Of a DNA stretch of 64,000 nucleotides, positions 18,210-28,472 are shown piece by piece. The position numbers were made by a program, and so were the translations under genes. The notes under the pieces are model-generated. The model was not told the origin of the DNA. It did not search any database and saw nothing but the letters and a program-made list of their open reading frames with translations. Numbering within the stretch: position 1 is the stretch's first letter; each line of letters begins with the position of its first letter. Source of the DNA: Paramacrobiotus metropolitanus (taxonomy: Eukaryota > Tardigrada > Eutardigrada > Parachela > Macrobiotidae); assembly GCF_019649055.1 (NCBI RefSeq), contig NW_026570229.1, forward strand, positions 806,001-870,000. Direction: 5' to 3'.

Positions 18210-18289
18210 CTGATTAAGTGTTAAGTTTAACACTCAGGTAAAGCAATGACATAATTTGTCGCTAATTATGCAAAAACGCTGGAATAAAA

Positions 18290-18428
18290 TATATTTAAAT
18301 ACGAGTACATGCAAATAATTTGGCTATCGAATGCAAGAAAACGATGCAAAAACGTGCTTGGGACAGCGCGAAAGTGAAAGTTGTCGTGCATGTACCCGAC
18401 TTCGGTATTATCTATTGGGTTCCTTCCC
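18290..18428. mobile_element. Half copy of TTAA-flanked fold-back element
   Basis: About 140 bases resemble the right arm of the elements at 18800-19440 and 45189-45868 (GCGCGAAAGTGAAAGTT, GTGCATGTAC, ending CTTCCC) and are followed by TTAA at 18429-18432. The left arm and loop are missing. Confidence 0.6.
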
Positions 18429-18799
18429 TTAATACAACGTCAGTAAAATGAGAGCAGGATGACAATGGACCAGTGGCTGACACTAATCTATGCAATCGTA
18501 AAATAATACCCAGGCGGGATTAATGAGGTGGCAAGCGTACATGGACAGACAATAATAATATTATGGCTAACTTTGATTGCAGGCGATTCGTCAAATTTCA
18601 TTAATTATTTGACGTACCTTTCTGAGATGCCTTTGGCGTGGTTTTACGACCAGTGGAGTAGACGTCAGCCCACAGCTGCAAACATAGAATCCTGCATCGT
18701 CTGTCTGAATAAATAGCTTTACTCTACAAGTTACAACCAATAATTTTGCAATGGATGTACGGTAGAAATGGCTAAATGAAAGCAGTAAACCTGTTTTAA

Positions 18800-19440
18800 G
18801 GGATTTGGCCCGGTACATAGCACCAAATTCGTGTACATCCACGGCAACCTTCGCTGTCGCGCACTCCCAAATACTTTTTTGCATTGCTTTATGGTATTTT
18901 GTAGCCAAAGAATTGTATACGTAGTAGTGAAATCCGTTTGCGCGCGCAACATCCGGTTGCGGAGTTATGAGGGTAACAAAATTCCAAAAAGTTTAAATGC
19001 ATTCAGGTGTACCAAAAGTCTCATTATGGACCGATCCCTTTTAAATTTTGGACGTAAATGCACATAACCATGAAGATTGTTTTGGTACGGTACCAGACTT
19101 CTAGGATTTTTTTAAATTTTAAAATGAATTTTAAAATTTTTGAAATTCATTTTAAAATTCGAAAAAAATTGTAGAAGTCTGGATCCGTACCAAAACAATC
19201 TTCATGGTTAATGCATACAAAATTGAAAGGATCGGTCCATAATGAGACACATGAATGCATTTAAACTTTTGGAATTACCCTCATCCGCAACCGGATGTTG
19301 CAAACAATTTCTAACTACGTATACAATTCTTTCGGCTACATAATACCATAAAGCATTGCAAAAAAGTGTTTGGGAGTGCGCGACTGCGAAAGTTCCCGCC
19401 AATGTACACGAATTTAGTGCTATATACCGGGCCAAATCCC
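18800..19440. mobile_element. TTAA-flanked fold-back transposon, copy 1
   Basis: The two halves are inverted copies of one another (arms about 320 bp) meeting at an AT-rich centre near 19110-19150 made of AAATTTTAAAATGAATTTT-type sequence. The ends are GGGATTTGGCCC and GGGCCAAATCCC. TTAA flanks both sides (18796-18799 and 19441-19444), the target preferred by piggyBac-type transposases. No ORF of significance. Copies at 45.2 kb and 56.1 kb and a half copy at 18.3 kb define a family. Confidence 0.85.
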
Positions 19441-19444
19441 TTAA

Positions 19445-20189
19445 ATAACTAGACAAAGAGAACAGACCTAAAATATATACTGCTGTTAGTGCTGTATATA
19501 TTTTGCTATATACTGCTAAACCCACGATTACATACACTTACCTCACATGCGCAAATGCAAAGTAAAAAGGATAGTGTTTGCATAATATCCTACTGCGCCG
19601 TCAATTCTCTCAATAAAAACAGCAATTTACTGAAACCGGGTAATTTAATTAACTGGCAACGGTAGCTCAAGTCAGAAAGCGTACAGTACATACAATGCAT
19701 TAATATGCAGAACATCAGAACTCACTTTCTGTTATATGGTAATTGGATCGTCCGTGCACCACCCATTTATCTCTGATTGTCCACGCCAAACCACAAGTGT
19801 AGCTGGATTCCAAGAGTTTTCCGGCAACATTGTCCCTCATCGGTTTCGGAATTTCTTCCGTATTGGCATACTTTCACCGAAATTCTAGCATGATGCGGAT
19901 AAGAGCAGCGTGGTGTCGCCACCAACCACTTGAGGATCTAGTGCCCACGCAGCAGTACATGCCGACTCCTGTAGTTTCGTGTTAACACATCATTTTCCAT
20001 TACACGGTTTCACTGGTAACGCCAAACATGTGTCACACGCGGCAAAATTGTTGGAAATGTGCTTGCACTTAACTTTGGCGAATCGCATGGCATTCAGCGA
20101 ATAATCCTTCTGGTCAAGTGTAGAAAATTCTTGTTAACTGAAGGCGAACGTTTCTTCCAGCTCTAAGCAGGGCGCAATCCGAGGGAGGG
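19445..20189. other. Interval without recognised gene
   Basis: About 745 bases, AT-rich, without a convincing ORF, splice-site pair or repeat copy. I see nothing specific in it. Confidence 0.4.
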
Positions 20190-20347
20190 AAACCGAGAAA
20201 CGGCTGAAAAAGGCACCGATGGGGGAATCGAACCCCGGCTACGTCGTTAGATCCGCGTAGGCAGTACCACTGCACCACGGCGCAATACGTTGAAATCCTT
20301 TGAAAGATTTTGTCGCTGTACGTGAGCCGCTTCTCTCCTCACACAGC
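20190..20347 (-). repeat. tRNA-like (Pol III-type) repeat, copy 1
   Basis: Read on the minus strand, bases 20213-20284 hold a 72-nt tRNA-like sequence with an exact box B (GGTTCGATTCC), a near box A (TGGTGCAGTGG) and a 6-bp acceptor stem. The D arm is short and the anticodon loop is 12 nt without T33, so a working tRNA is unlikely. About 60 bases upstream and 25 downstream are shared with the copy at 22771-22930, so the mobile unit is about 158 bp. It is probably a short tRNA-derived SINE. Confidence 0.6.
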
Positions 20348-20636
20348 CAATCATTGAGAACATATGGATTTCCAGTTGTTTGGGACAAAAGCAATCGAGC
20401 AAGACATCATTTTTCGGTTCTTATTTCGTTTGACCTCCCATTTTGTTTGGTATACCAAACAGCTAAAATTGTGCTACTTCGCCCTATTATTCGCGCTTCA
20501 AAGAGGGAATTTAAATTTGTTTGCTTTATGGGGTCTCTGAATTTGCCTGTAGACAAATTACGGCATTGGAGAAACTATCAACTATCAACTGTTCCTCTGC
20601 GGGGTTCAGAACACAACGAAGGTCGGCCGCTGAGAA

Positions 20637-21044
20637 ATGTTTCCTTTATTCCTTGGTATAGTTATAAATCTCCTCGGTTCTCCTCTCTTGTCTGCCGCTG
20701 TAGTCCCGATGGTCAACGAGAAGATAAGCCAACTGGGAGTTGTGCGTGATTGCCTTTTGCTGCTACCTAAGTACCAAGCGCTGCTTCTGTTAAATAATTG
20801 CTTAGGAGTGCCCAAAATTGTCCAAATCCTCCATTCGTTCCCAGCATGGATGTTCCCTTATGATCTTGCTTGGCTAGACCAGGTGTTCCGCGACGCAGTG
20901 GAAACCATTACCAATGTACGGATGGACCACCCGACGTGGCTTCACGCCTCAATACCCGCTCGTTTTGGTGATTTGGGGAGCAGACGCACCGAGGAACTAG
21001 CTGCCTCTGCCTATTTGGCATGGTTTCTTCGTTGCGCCCACTGA
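20637..21044 (+). pseudogene. Remnant resembling the C-terminal part of a retrotransposon RT ORF
   Basis: The frame encodes about 130 residues with the sequence pattern LGSPLL ... LLLLNNCLGVPKIVQIL ... WLHASIPARFGDLGSRR. This pattern (LGSP, about 50 residues, then a W-x-A-x-(I/L)-P-x-R-x-G-(G/D)-L-G-x-R block) follows the RT domain in many animal RT-containing ORFs as I remember them. No RT catalytic block precedes it here, so it is a fragment. Assignment to a particular clade is not possible by eye. Confidence 0.4.
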
Positions 21045-22349
21045 TATCCAGTCCGATGTCCGATATTTACTAAAGGTGTAGACGAGTGTAGCGCTGCTGA
21101 TGATATTACTGTACTTCTTCATAGAATTCTGTATTAGAATGAATGCTCACTTGGCAGTTGCCTTGTGATGATTTTGGGCTACTTTGATTAATTCTGATTT
21201 TGATGTTATTTTGATGATAAAAGTGGAAAAGGTGACTCAGTTCTCGATTATTTTGTAAGATATTCTCGTATAGCTGGATTCACTGTTTTACCGATCATTT
21301 TATCTTGATCATTTTGTGTTAACATTTTCACGTTCGGTGCAGTGCACCGGGCGCACTACACATACCCGTAATAAACCTCAAAACTTGCCGTTTATACATC
21401 TACTGTTTCATAAAGCTTCCTTGAGTTTTTCCCTTAGCAGGCATCAAACAAATTCCGTTCAACTGCTAAAATTACCCATTGTTATTAGAATTCTGGTCTA
21501 CCGCAGTAACCGCACTTATCAAGTAATCCCATCATTATGCGCTTTTTTAATCTATCCGATGATTTCGATCACAACAGTACTGATTTGCCTACCGCTACTG
21601 CCCTTATCTCCGCTTAGAAATCAGAATATTATATTCTCCAATGTTTATTTTGTTTTTAATGTATTATCCTTTATACACGACAATGAACTTGCTGAAATAG
21701 CAGAATCACTTTAAAATCCAGCTCATTTCATTTTCCTCATTTCACGTTTTCTCATTTCACACCGGAAAGGTGGAAACTGTTTTCGTGTTAGGGAGATCGC
21801 AATGTCTCGCTTATACAGTACTTGTCTGTATTGCTGCTCCGCGAGCTCCGCTCGCGCCGCAGCTTGGCGTCGCCTGCGGCTCCGCCTTCTGTCACAACTG
21901 AAACACTGCTCGCGTTCAACGAAAATGGCGTAGTAGATAACGAAGCATTCGACCATGATTCGCACCACATCCTAATACAGCCATAAAATTTGACCGCTAA
22001 TCCGCTACTGCATAAGCGGTTCCACAATTATTGTGAAAAAGGTTACTGTCAAAACACCAAACGTGCAGTTTTAAGAAGGCAACTGCACCCGCCCTTGGAA
22101 GCGCTACTTTAAAATTGATCAAACCACTGCGGAGGACAGCTACTTGAAAAACTGGGGTTTTGAGTTGTCCCATACTCGCGGATTCAAGCTTCTTTGCCTG
22201 GTCATAACTTATTCAGCTCTTACCGTCTTTCCAAAAAAATTCTGGTGAAAAATGTATAAACTATGGCTTTAGCATGATACATGTCATTAAACAATCATAA
22301 GAGTTCCACCCAGAAAAGCGGAGCTGGAAGGACAGCGTTTTGGCTGTCG
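21045..22349. other. Interval without recognised gene
   Basis: No supported gene. A GC-rich patch at 21830-21900 (GCTGCTCCGCGAGC ... GCTCGCGCCGCAGC) resembles part of the tandem repeat at 52.9-53.3 kb. The remainder shows nothing specific. Confidence 0.4.
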
Positions 22350-22605
22350 ACTCAAGACAGTGATGGGGTGGTCGGTTTTGCAGTACTTTTCCCATTGACT
22401 TTCTATGTTAGGTTTTCTTAAACTCTTCTTTTAAACTTCAGACTTTTTTCAAAAACTGATTCTTGTCGCGCCATCTGCAAGCCTGGCGCTATCGAATGAC
22501 ATATGGACACCTAAGTTTGGTTTAGGGTGTCGCTCAGAAAAGGGATCTTTGTCTGGAATTTGCTAAGGCTTATTTTATTAATATATAGAGATAAGAACGC
22601 TGTTT
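22350..22605 (+). repeat. Dispersed repeat family R, copy 1
   Basis: This segment is similar, with many substitutions, to 42886-43140: shared blocks include CTATGTTAGGTTTTCTTAA, ATTGAATGACATAT-like sequence, AAGTTTGGTT and the terminal GCTAAGGCTTATTTTATTAATATATAG. No coding potential. It is probably an unclassified non-autonomous transposon. Confidence 0.6.
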
Positions 22606-22621
22606 CGTTTAGTTTCATATC

Positions 22622-22771
22622 TCTCTAGCGCTACTGCGGCTGGGAGACGTTGACACAGTCGGCAAATGCGGTACCAGCTGTCTGCTGGAGAACCGTGTTC
22701 CGCTGCCCTTCCGGTTCACGCTGACCTACATCGAGCTCTTCAATATCTGGGTGGCAGGCGCCATCCACTGA
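22622..22771 (+). pseudogene. Fragment paralogous to the LRR gene at 24560-34826
   Basis: Fifty codons align with the LRR gene across the retrotransposon insertion point: DTVGKCGTSCLLENRVPLP here against DTGGLCGPSCLLDTFLPLP there, then FNIWVA against LNIWVA. It ends at a TGA where the tRNA-like repeat begins. It has no retroelement at the corresponding position. Exon borders are not visible, so it is treated as a truncated duplicate. Confidence 0.75.
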
Positions 22772-22930
22772 AAACCGAGAAACGGCCGAAAAATGCACCG
22801 ATAGGGGAATCGAACCCCGGCTACGTCGTTAGATCCGCCGGTAGGCAGTACCACTGCACCACGGCGCAATACGTCAGAATCCTTTGAAAGGCTTTTTCGC
22901 AGTACGGGAGCCGCTTCTCTTCTCACAGTA
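22771..22930 (-). repeat. tRNA-like (Pol III-type) repeat, copy 2
   Basis: Second copy of the 158-bp unit seen at 20190-20347, with an exact box B on the minus strand and a 2-base insertion in the anticodon region. It directly abuts the truncated LRR paralogue, whose stop codon overlaps the repeat edge. Confidence 0.6.
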
Positions 22931-23040
22931 GTAAATAAAGAACCGCCGATTGAAAATAATCTCTTTTCTCTCCTCGTTTTTTCAAATTCTTTCCACGTTT
23001 TGGCTGCGCGGTTCTGCGTCTAGCATCGTGCAGAATAACT

Positions 23041-23205
23041 GTGACCACCATCCATGAATCGTACCTTAACAAACCAGTGTCCGTCTGGAATGAACTTCCT
23101 CTGCTACCTATCGCTTACGTCACGTTTGACACTTTTGCGGAAGCTCTAAAGGGTGTGGAATGGAACGACGTACCGTCAGCGGGTGTCTTCAGAGCTAATG
23201 TTTAG
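23041..23205 (+). pseudogene. C-terminal remnant of a non-LTR retrotransposon ORF
   Basis: The 54-residue frame ends at TAG and contains VSVWNELPLLPIA followed by a F-x-x-F-x-E-A-L pattern. This VWN-x-LP ... F-x-x-x-L arrangement is typical of the last residues of LINE reverse-transcriptase proteins. Nothing upstream in this frame is RT-like. Confidence 0.5.
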
Positions 23206-23690
23206 CATAATGTTGTTCGCTCTTGTAACTTTAATTATTTGTGCAGTGTTACTTAATAATTAAAATTCAACTGAAGTTTTAAAACGGTTGCGATCCAGTT
23301 AATCGATATTACAAGGCGATTACGTGCGTAAGTGTCCTTGCTTTCCTTTTTCCCACGATTTTATTTTGAAAATGTTTTGAAAATTTGAAAATAATTAGTA
23401 TTAACGTGGGTTTTGGTTTTATGCATCGACCCCAGCGCGATCGTCTCCCTTCCTTTTTCAATGATAACATCAACTGATCGCAACCGCAGTAAAAAATATT
23501 CACTTTTTCTTGCTTTTTCATGTTATGTATATGACCTGTTGTTTGTTATACATGTATACTGACCTACTTGTACATGTTTTTCACACTATTACTTCACTAC
23601 GGAATGACTTTGTGGTGTTTTCAACTACTGCTTCACGATGTTTTTGCTATATTCTGTACGTGTATGTTTTCTTACCACTGTTTCACTGTC
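23206..23690 (+). other. Interval between two LINE-like pieces
   Basis: About 485 bases without a supported gene. Much of it may be LINE 3' untranslated sequence, because it lies between an ORF2-like end and a LINE-like tail. Confidence 0.35.
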
Positions 23691-23757
23691 TGAAGCTTAA
23701 AGGGGGCAACCGCTCCGTGCAAGGACAATAAACTCCATTATTATTATTATTATTACA
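23691..23757 (+). mobile_element. LINE-type 3' end with (ATT)n tail
   Basis: GGGGGCAACCGCTCCGTGCAAGGACAATAAA followed by (ATT)n matches the usual form of LINE 3' termini: a short GC-rich hairpin-like end, a polyadenylation-like signal and a microsatellite tail. Confidence 0.55.
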
Positions 23758-24559
23758 TTATTATCAGGTACATAGATAAATGCATCAGATAAATTTCGAA
23801 ATAATTATTGGTGAACCTGTGAATGCAATGCTTCACTTTATGACAACGCATTAGCTTACATTCGATTCTAATTTGCTGTTCTCGTTTAAGGTTTACTCGA
23901 AGGTCGAACGTCCGCACACGTTCAGGGCAGAGCCCAATTCAAGGCAGCAGACACCCAGAATAACAATAATTCTCCAGAATATGCAGCATTCAGATCAAGC
24001 TCTAAACAAGAATACAGTCTCTTGGCGGCAACTAGGAAGTTATATTGCAAATGAGCCAATCTACCCAAGAAATCTGCGGCTTTCGGTGCTGGGAGTTATA
24101 TGTAAGCGCTTTTCGTATAAGAACCGCTTAGAAATTTCATTATTATTTTGCTTCGATCTGCTTTGACATCGTGATTATTTCGCCAAGTGCAAGCAAGACA
24201 CACACAGTTCAACGCGCTGATGTTACACGTGGGCATTTACCCTCTACAGACTGTATGACTGAAATTTTTGTCCAATTTTCTCTTACAAAGCTGCTTGGAG
24301 ATACCGGAAACGGTAATGAATCGGAAGTATAAACCGGCTTTGCTTTCTAAAACTGCTGTTTACGGGTACCTGCTTTTCTTGCCATAAGCACATTCGGTCA
24401 CTGACAGCTTCCGCATCATTGAGATCGCTCAACATAGCCGCCTCAAGTTGTTTTTAAAAGCGGAAGTAAAAGCACTCAAACGCATCAACTTAGCTTGATT
24501 CCGCTTCCATAATACAATCTGATCGCCGGATCGCAGAAGCGTAAAAAAACTGCAGTAAA
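23758..24559 (+). other. Upstream region of the LRR gene
   Basis: About 800 bases with no supported gene. It should contain the promoter of the LRR gene; no TATA box at a convincing distance was identified. Confidence 0.35.
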
Positions 24560-24857
24560 ATGTATTGTCTGGAGGAAGTGTTTGTAATATCGCTTGTAAT
24601 AGGATCCATGTCTAACTGTGCTGCCGACACAATCCCAATAAAGTATCCGGGATTTCCCGAGCAGAACGTCAAGGCTCACACACGCAGGTGTTTCAACTAC
24701 GTCCTGCCGCGCTGCAGTTCGCGGTGGGCGCAGTGTGCCTGCAATAAACCCGTCTTCGATGTCAGCCGCATTCCAGATGACGACGATCACGTAAGGATCG
24801 GAGGAGATGACACTGGCGGCCTCTGCGGTCCCAGCTGCCTGTTGGATACCTTCCTTC
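24560..24857 (+). CDS. Secreted LRR protein, N-terminal segment (interrupted by retrotransposon)
   Basis: The ATG at 24560 is followed by a hydrophobic stretch (VFVISLVIGSMSNCAA) that looks like a signal peptide. A Cys-rich region (CFNYVLPRC, CNKP, CGPSC) follows, typical of an LRR N-terminal cap. The frame runs straight into the LTR at 24858 and stops at once. Its continuation is at 33729, 8.87 kb away, in the same frame if one CTTC copy is removed. As it stands the gene encodes only a truncated about 100-residue secreted peptide. Confidence 0.75.
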
Positions 24858-25102
24858 TGTAATGGGTTGACTACCCATACATAAATATACGTGCCGAGAG
24901 GGGCTAAACGAGATCTATATGAATATGAAGGTACCGGAAAATGAAGAACCTAACGAAATACAAATTTATTCCCGATTTCCAGCCAGGCTAAACACCTACT
25001 GCCAATACCCCATCTCCTGCCATCTCAGGCTCATATCTCTCCGTAATCTCGTCATACTGACATCACAACGTAACAATAGCCCTAGGGTGGCTGCCCATTA
25101 CA
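24858..25102 (-). repeat. 3' LTR of the 8.87-kb element
   Basis: 245 bp with terminal TG...CA in an 8-9-bp inverted repeat. AATAAA on the minus strand (24965-24970 complement) is a likely polyadenylation signal. Confidence 0.95.
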
Positions 25103-25115
25103 CCACCCCTTTCTT
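25103..25115 (-). promoter_or_regulatory. Polypurine tract
   Basis: On the minus strand AAGAAAGGGGTGG directly abuts the 3' LTR, the expected primer for plus-strand cDNA synthesis. Confidence 0.8.
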
Positions 25116-25214
25116 GAGCGAAAAAAAAACAGAAGAGTAATTAACGAAATAACTTTAACAAAAGAGAACAACCTGTACACGGTAAAACGACTGCATAGCA
25201 ACACACTTCTTTGC

Positions 25215-26324
25215 CTAAAAGCCACCACGGCGACGACGGCGCTGGCCGGTTCCCGTTTCATCCTCGTCATCCTCCTCGTCGTCATCTTCGTTGTCCTCTC
25301 CCTGGTTGCCATATTTGGCGTCGTACTTCGCCACACAGGCCTTCTCCTTCGCAGCGAGATTGCCCTCCAGCTCAGCACTCCAGTCCACGTTTTCCCAGTC
25401 GGCGTTGGGGACATACTCCGCTCCGGCATGCTCGGCAGGATGGCCAGATCCCAGGCTGCCTCCTTCCTCCAGTTCGCGACGCTGTGCCTCCTGCAGGGCG
25501 AAGATGCCTTCCTCCACGCCCGGCATATCCAGCATGGCAATTATGTTGGCCTTCAGTTCCGGCAGGTTCTCATAGTGGCCCTTGTACAGGTGGTTGCGCA
25601 GGTAATTCTGTGCGTACACATTACCGTTGCGGGCATAATACAGCTTGTCCCAGTTGCCCGGTCCTTTGCCCTTGGGCTTCCGTCGCTGCACCCTGCCGGG
25701 GTTGGCGTTGACGGGGGCCAACATGGCGATACCTGGAGCCGAACTGGCAACGCGTGGAGCCAATTGTCCACGTACAGGATTGGTCGGAGGTCCGCGAATC
25801 ATTCGCGGAAACACCGGCGCTTCTCCAGGCTGTGGAGCCATAATTGGCGGATGACGCGGAGCAGTGTGTTGGTGGATCGTCACCAGCATGCTGTCGTCCC
25901 CGCGCTCGCGGACACTGCGGTCCAAATTTGATGGCTGCGGAGTCTCAATGCGCAACGATCCAGCGCGATTGGCAATACCAGCTGTAGGCGGATGAGCCAA
26001 ATTGGCAGAGACTTGAGCCGTCGAGGGAGAAACGGAAGGAGCCAACGGCGGCGGACCCTGAGGAGCCAGATGCGGCATCCCCAACTGCGCCATCACTGGC
26101 ACATCTGCGTAGTGCAGATACTCGGATACCAGCAGGCGGTACACACTCTTCATCCCAGCAGACATCAACACGAAGTTGGATGGCTGCTGCAGCGCCAAAT
26201 AGGCCGACTTTCCGCCAAACAGGGCAATATGAAAGAGATCTCGGATCTCCTGTGGCACGCCAGCGTCGGCTTCCGGGAATCCCTTGAATGTGCGGGGATT
26301 GTACACGCCCCACTCGTCAGACAT
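25215..26324 (-). CDS. Accessory ORF after pol in the 8.87-kb element, 369 aa
   Basis: The ORF starts at an ATG and lies between integrase and the 3' LTR, the position env takes in envelope-bearing elements. It has no signal peptide or transmembrane segment. The N-terminal about 75 residues look folded (EIRDLFHIALFGGKSAYLAL), then comes a Pro/Ala-rich linker, then a second compact block at about 215-290 (NWDKLYYARNGNVYAQNYL), and an acidic stretch ending in GQRRRRRGGF, an arginine-rich tail. I do not recognise the family. Charge distribution would fit a nucleic-acid-binding or nuclear protein. It is intact while pol is damaged. Confidence 0.8.
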   Translation of the reverse strand: MSDEWGVYNPRTFKGFPEADAGVPQEIRDLFHIALFGGKSAYLALQQPSNFVLMSAGMKSVYRLLVSEYLHYADVPVMAQLGMPHLAPQGPPPLAPSVSPSTAQVSANLAHPPTAGIANRAGSLRIETPQPSNLDRSVRERGDDSMLVTIHQHTAPRHPPIMAPQPGEAPVFPRMIRGPPTNPVRGQLAPRVASSAPGIAMLAPVNANPGRVQRRKPKGKGPGNWDKLYYARNGNVYAQNYLRNHLYKGHYENLPELKANIIAMLDMPGVEEGIFALQEAQRRELEEGGSLGSGHPAEHAGAEYVPNADWENVDWSAELEGNLAAKEKACVAKYDAKYGNQGEDNEDDDEEDDEDETGTGQRRRRRGGF

Positions 26325-26910
26325 TTCAACAACGATGTTAATAAAAAAAAATATCGTTAACTCAAAAAGTCAAAAGACGTAAACTGAAAACCTTCGTTTA
26401 AAATGAAGTTCCCAAAACAACTGACGGCGTTTGCAAATAACTCTGCTTGCCGATTTTGGCTCGCACGTGCGCGTCTGAACGTGCTTTGTCTGACTGCGGT
26501 CAGGTCGACTCCGCCCCCTAGTGGCTTTTCCGTCATTTTCAGCCAATTGGGCGAATTCATGTGCTCAATTCGCGTTCACTCAAGTCTGTATGGCTTTTAA
26601 CGCTCCTCTCGGGGCGGTTAGCCAGTCTGGCGATATTTCACCAATACCGTTATATTCTGTTAATAGATCGGTTAAATACTAAAAGTTTAATGATATTGTA
26701 ATGCATTACGTCTTATTCGCCAAATTTGGCTGAAGGATTATAAATACCCCTTTCTTGGTACTTAAATTAAATAATTTATGAGTAAAGGTGAAGGATACCG
26801 TCATAACGCTGACGCTTTATAGTTTACCGAATTTATTGGTCATTATGGCGATACAGAGCCAACTTGGTATTTTGCGTATCTGATAAACAGCCACTGGGCC
26901 TGAAAATAAT
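26325..26910 (-). other. Spacer between integrase and accessory ORF
   Basis: No ORF on the coding strand. On the minus strand a T-rich tract lies about 20-30 bases upstream of the accessory ATG. It may carry an internal promoter or splice acceptor, but no clear AG follows the tract. Confidence 0.35.
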
Positions 26911-28392
26911 TTAACAACGCACAGTGACTTGGAAAACGCCGAATTTGGCTGGAACTTTAATTGTGCGTCCGGTACGAGTCGTAACAGGTTTTACTGAAAA
27001 CCGCACCTGATTCTGACGGTTCTGCCGGCGTTTTGGCTTCGCAGGGGACGTTTCCGTTAAAGTATGGGTGGGGTCCTGATCCAGCGCCTCGTCGGCCACC
27101 TGGGCGGTGGGAACGTCTGGCATTTGCTCGCCCGTCGCGACTTCTGGGGCCGCTTTGGCAGTCTGATTTACAGCCTCCGGGTCCTTTTGCGATACGGCCT
27201 CCGGAATTTCGCCTGATGGCCTCGGAAAGAACGGCTCGATTCTATCCACGTTATAGTTGTCGATCTTCTTGCGTAATCCTGGGATCAACTGTATTCTATA
27301 CACGGTGTCAGCCACTTTGGCAACAACCTTATAAGGACCCGAGTATTTCTGTCGTAGTTTGTCCGCTTTACCGGCCTTGTGGGCGTATTCTCGGACTTTT
27401 AACAAATCCCCCACCTCATATGATACCGCTCGCCTATGGGCATCCGTTATGGCTGCATTTCTGTCCTGAACTATGCCAATTCGGGCCCTAGCAATCTCGT
27501 ACGCCTGTTGAAGTCTGTCCGCCATTTTATTAACATAATCTGGCAAACTATCGTAACTTTGCTCTTCCGCGCCTTTTATGATTGTATCTACCGGCATCTC
27601 GGATCTGCGCCCAAACATTAATTCAAATGGGGAAAACTGGGTGACCGCGCTCGGTAGCGTTCTGCGCCGACACAATAAATGGCAAAAATTCGTCCCAGTC
27701 TTTCTGGTCTTCGGCCACGAACATGGCTAGACCCTCGGCGAGTGGCGACATCTGTCGCTCGACCTGGGAATTTCCTTCTGGGTGGTAAGCGGTCGTCTTG
27801 ATCTGCTTCACCCCTACTAAACTGTTAATCTCACGGATTAGCTCGTTCTGAAAGTGTCGCCCCCGATCCGTTAGAAGTTTTTTTGGCGTCCCAAACACGA
27901 GTATAATGTTATGTACATATCAGCAGAAGCGTCTTTCAATGGAAACGCCCATATAAATTTAGTTAACGCATCTGTTATTACACACACATGGGCGTAGTCA
28001 TTACGACTCCTCGGTAACGGCCCCAATAAATCCATATAAATCGTATGCAATGGGCCATGTACTGGCAACGATTGTAGGAGGCCAGCAATCGGCTTGCGTG
28101 TTATCTTACGCATTTGACACTGTGGACACGTTTTTATGTATCGCTCCACATAATTCACCATATCAGGCCAAAAGAACCGGCTCTTTATTAAACTACAGGT
28201 TTTATCTATGCCCTGATGGCCAGCCAACGGTATATCATGGCAGGTCTTCATTACGTCGTCTCGTAGCTGTTTGGGTACGACTAAGCAGTTAAAAGTTGCG
28301 CCCGCATGGCGTCGCTTACGGTACAGAACTCCATCGCGGAAGAAGTAATACTTCTGCACCTTCAAGTAGTCGCCGTCCGTGGGAGAATCCAT
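26911..28392 (-). pseudogene. Integrase region, split over three frames
   Basis: Three overlapping frames (28392-27871, 27898-27623, 27675-26911) together cover an integrase. The first has the HHCC zinc finger (GHQGID ... CPQCQMRK) and the first catalytic Asp (YMDLLGPLP). The second has the other Asp (LLTDRGRHF) and the Glu (QVERQM). The third has the C-terminal region with a GPYKVV block. Two frame changes occur within the catalytic core, and another separates it from the RT frame. Integrase joins cDNA to the genome; this copy cannot make it unless the shifts are assembly errors. Confidence 0.85.
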
Positions 28393-28472
28393 GATGCGGA
28401 TAAGTTTATGGACTGACTCGTCTTCTTCTTGCTCTTTTCGCAGCCATTGGGCGTCCTTCCATTCATCGGCCT

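Noticed and set aside
20213-20284. Functional tRNA gene
   Set aside because: Twelve-base anticodon loop, no T33, short D arm and a second copy with the same defects inside a longer repeat; treated as a tRNA-like repeat.
25211-25931. Long ORFs on the + strand across 25.2-26.3 kb
   Set aside because: They are antisense shadows of the 369-aa minus-strand ORF, whose Pro/Ala/Arg-rich codons keep other frames open.
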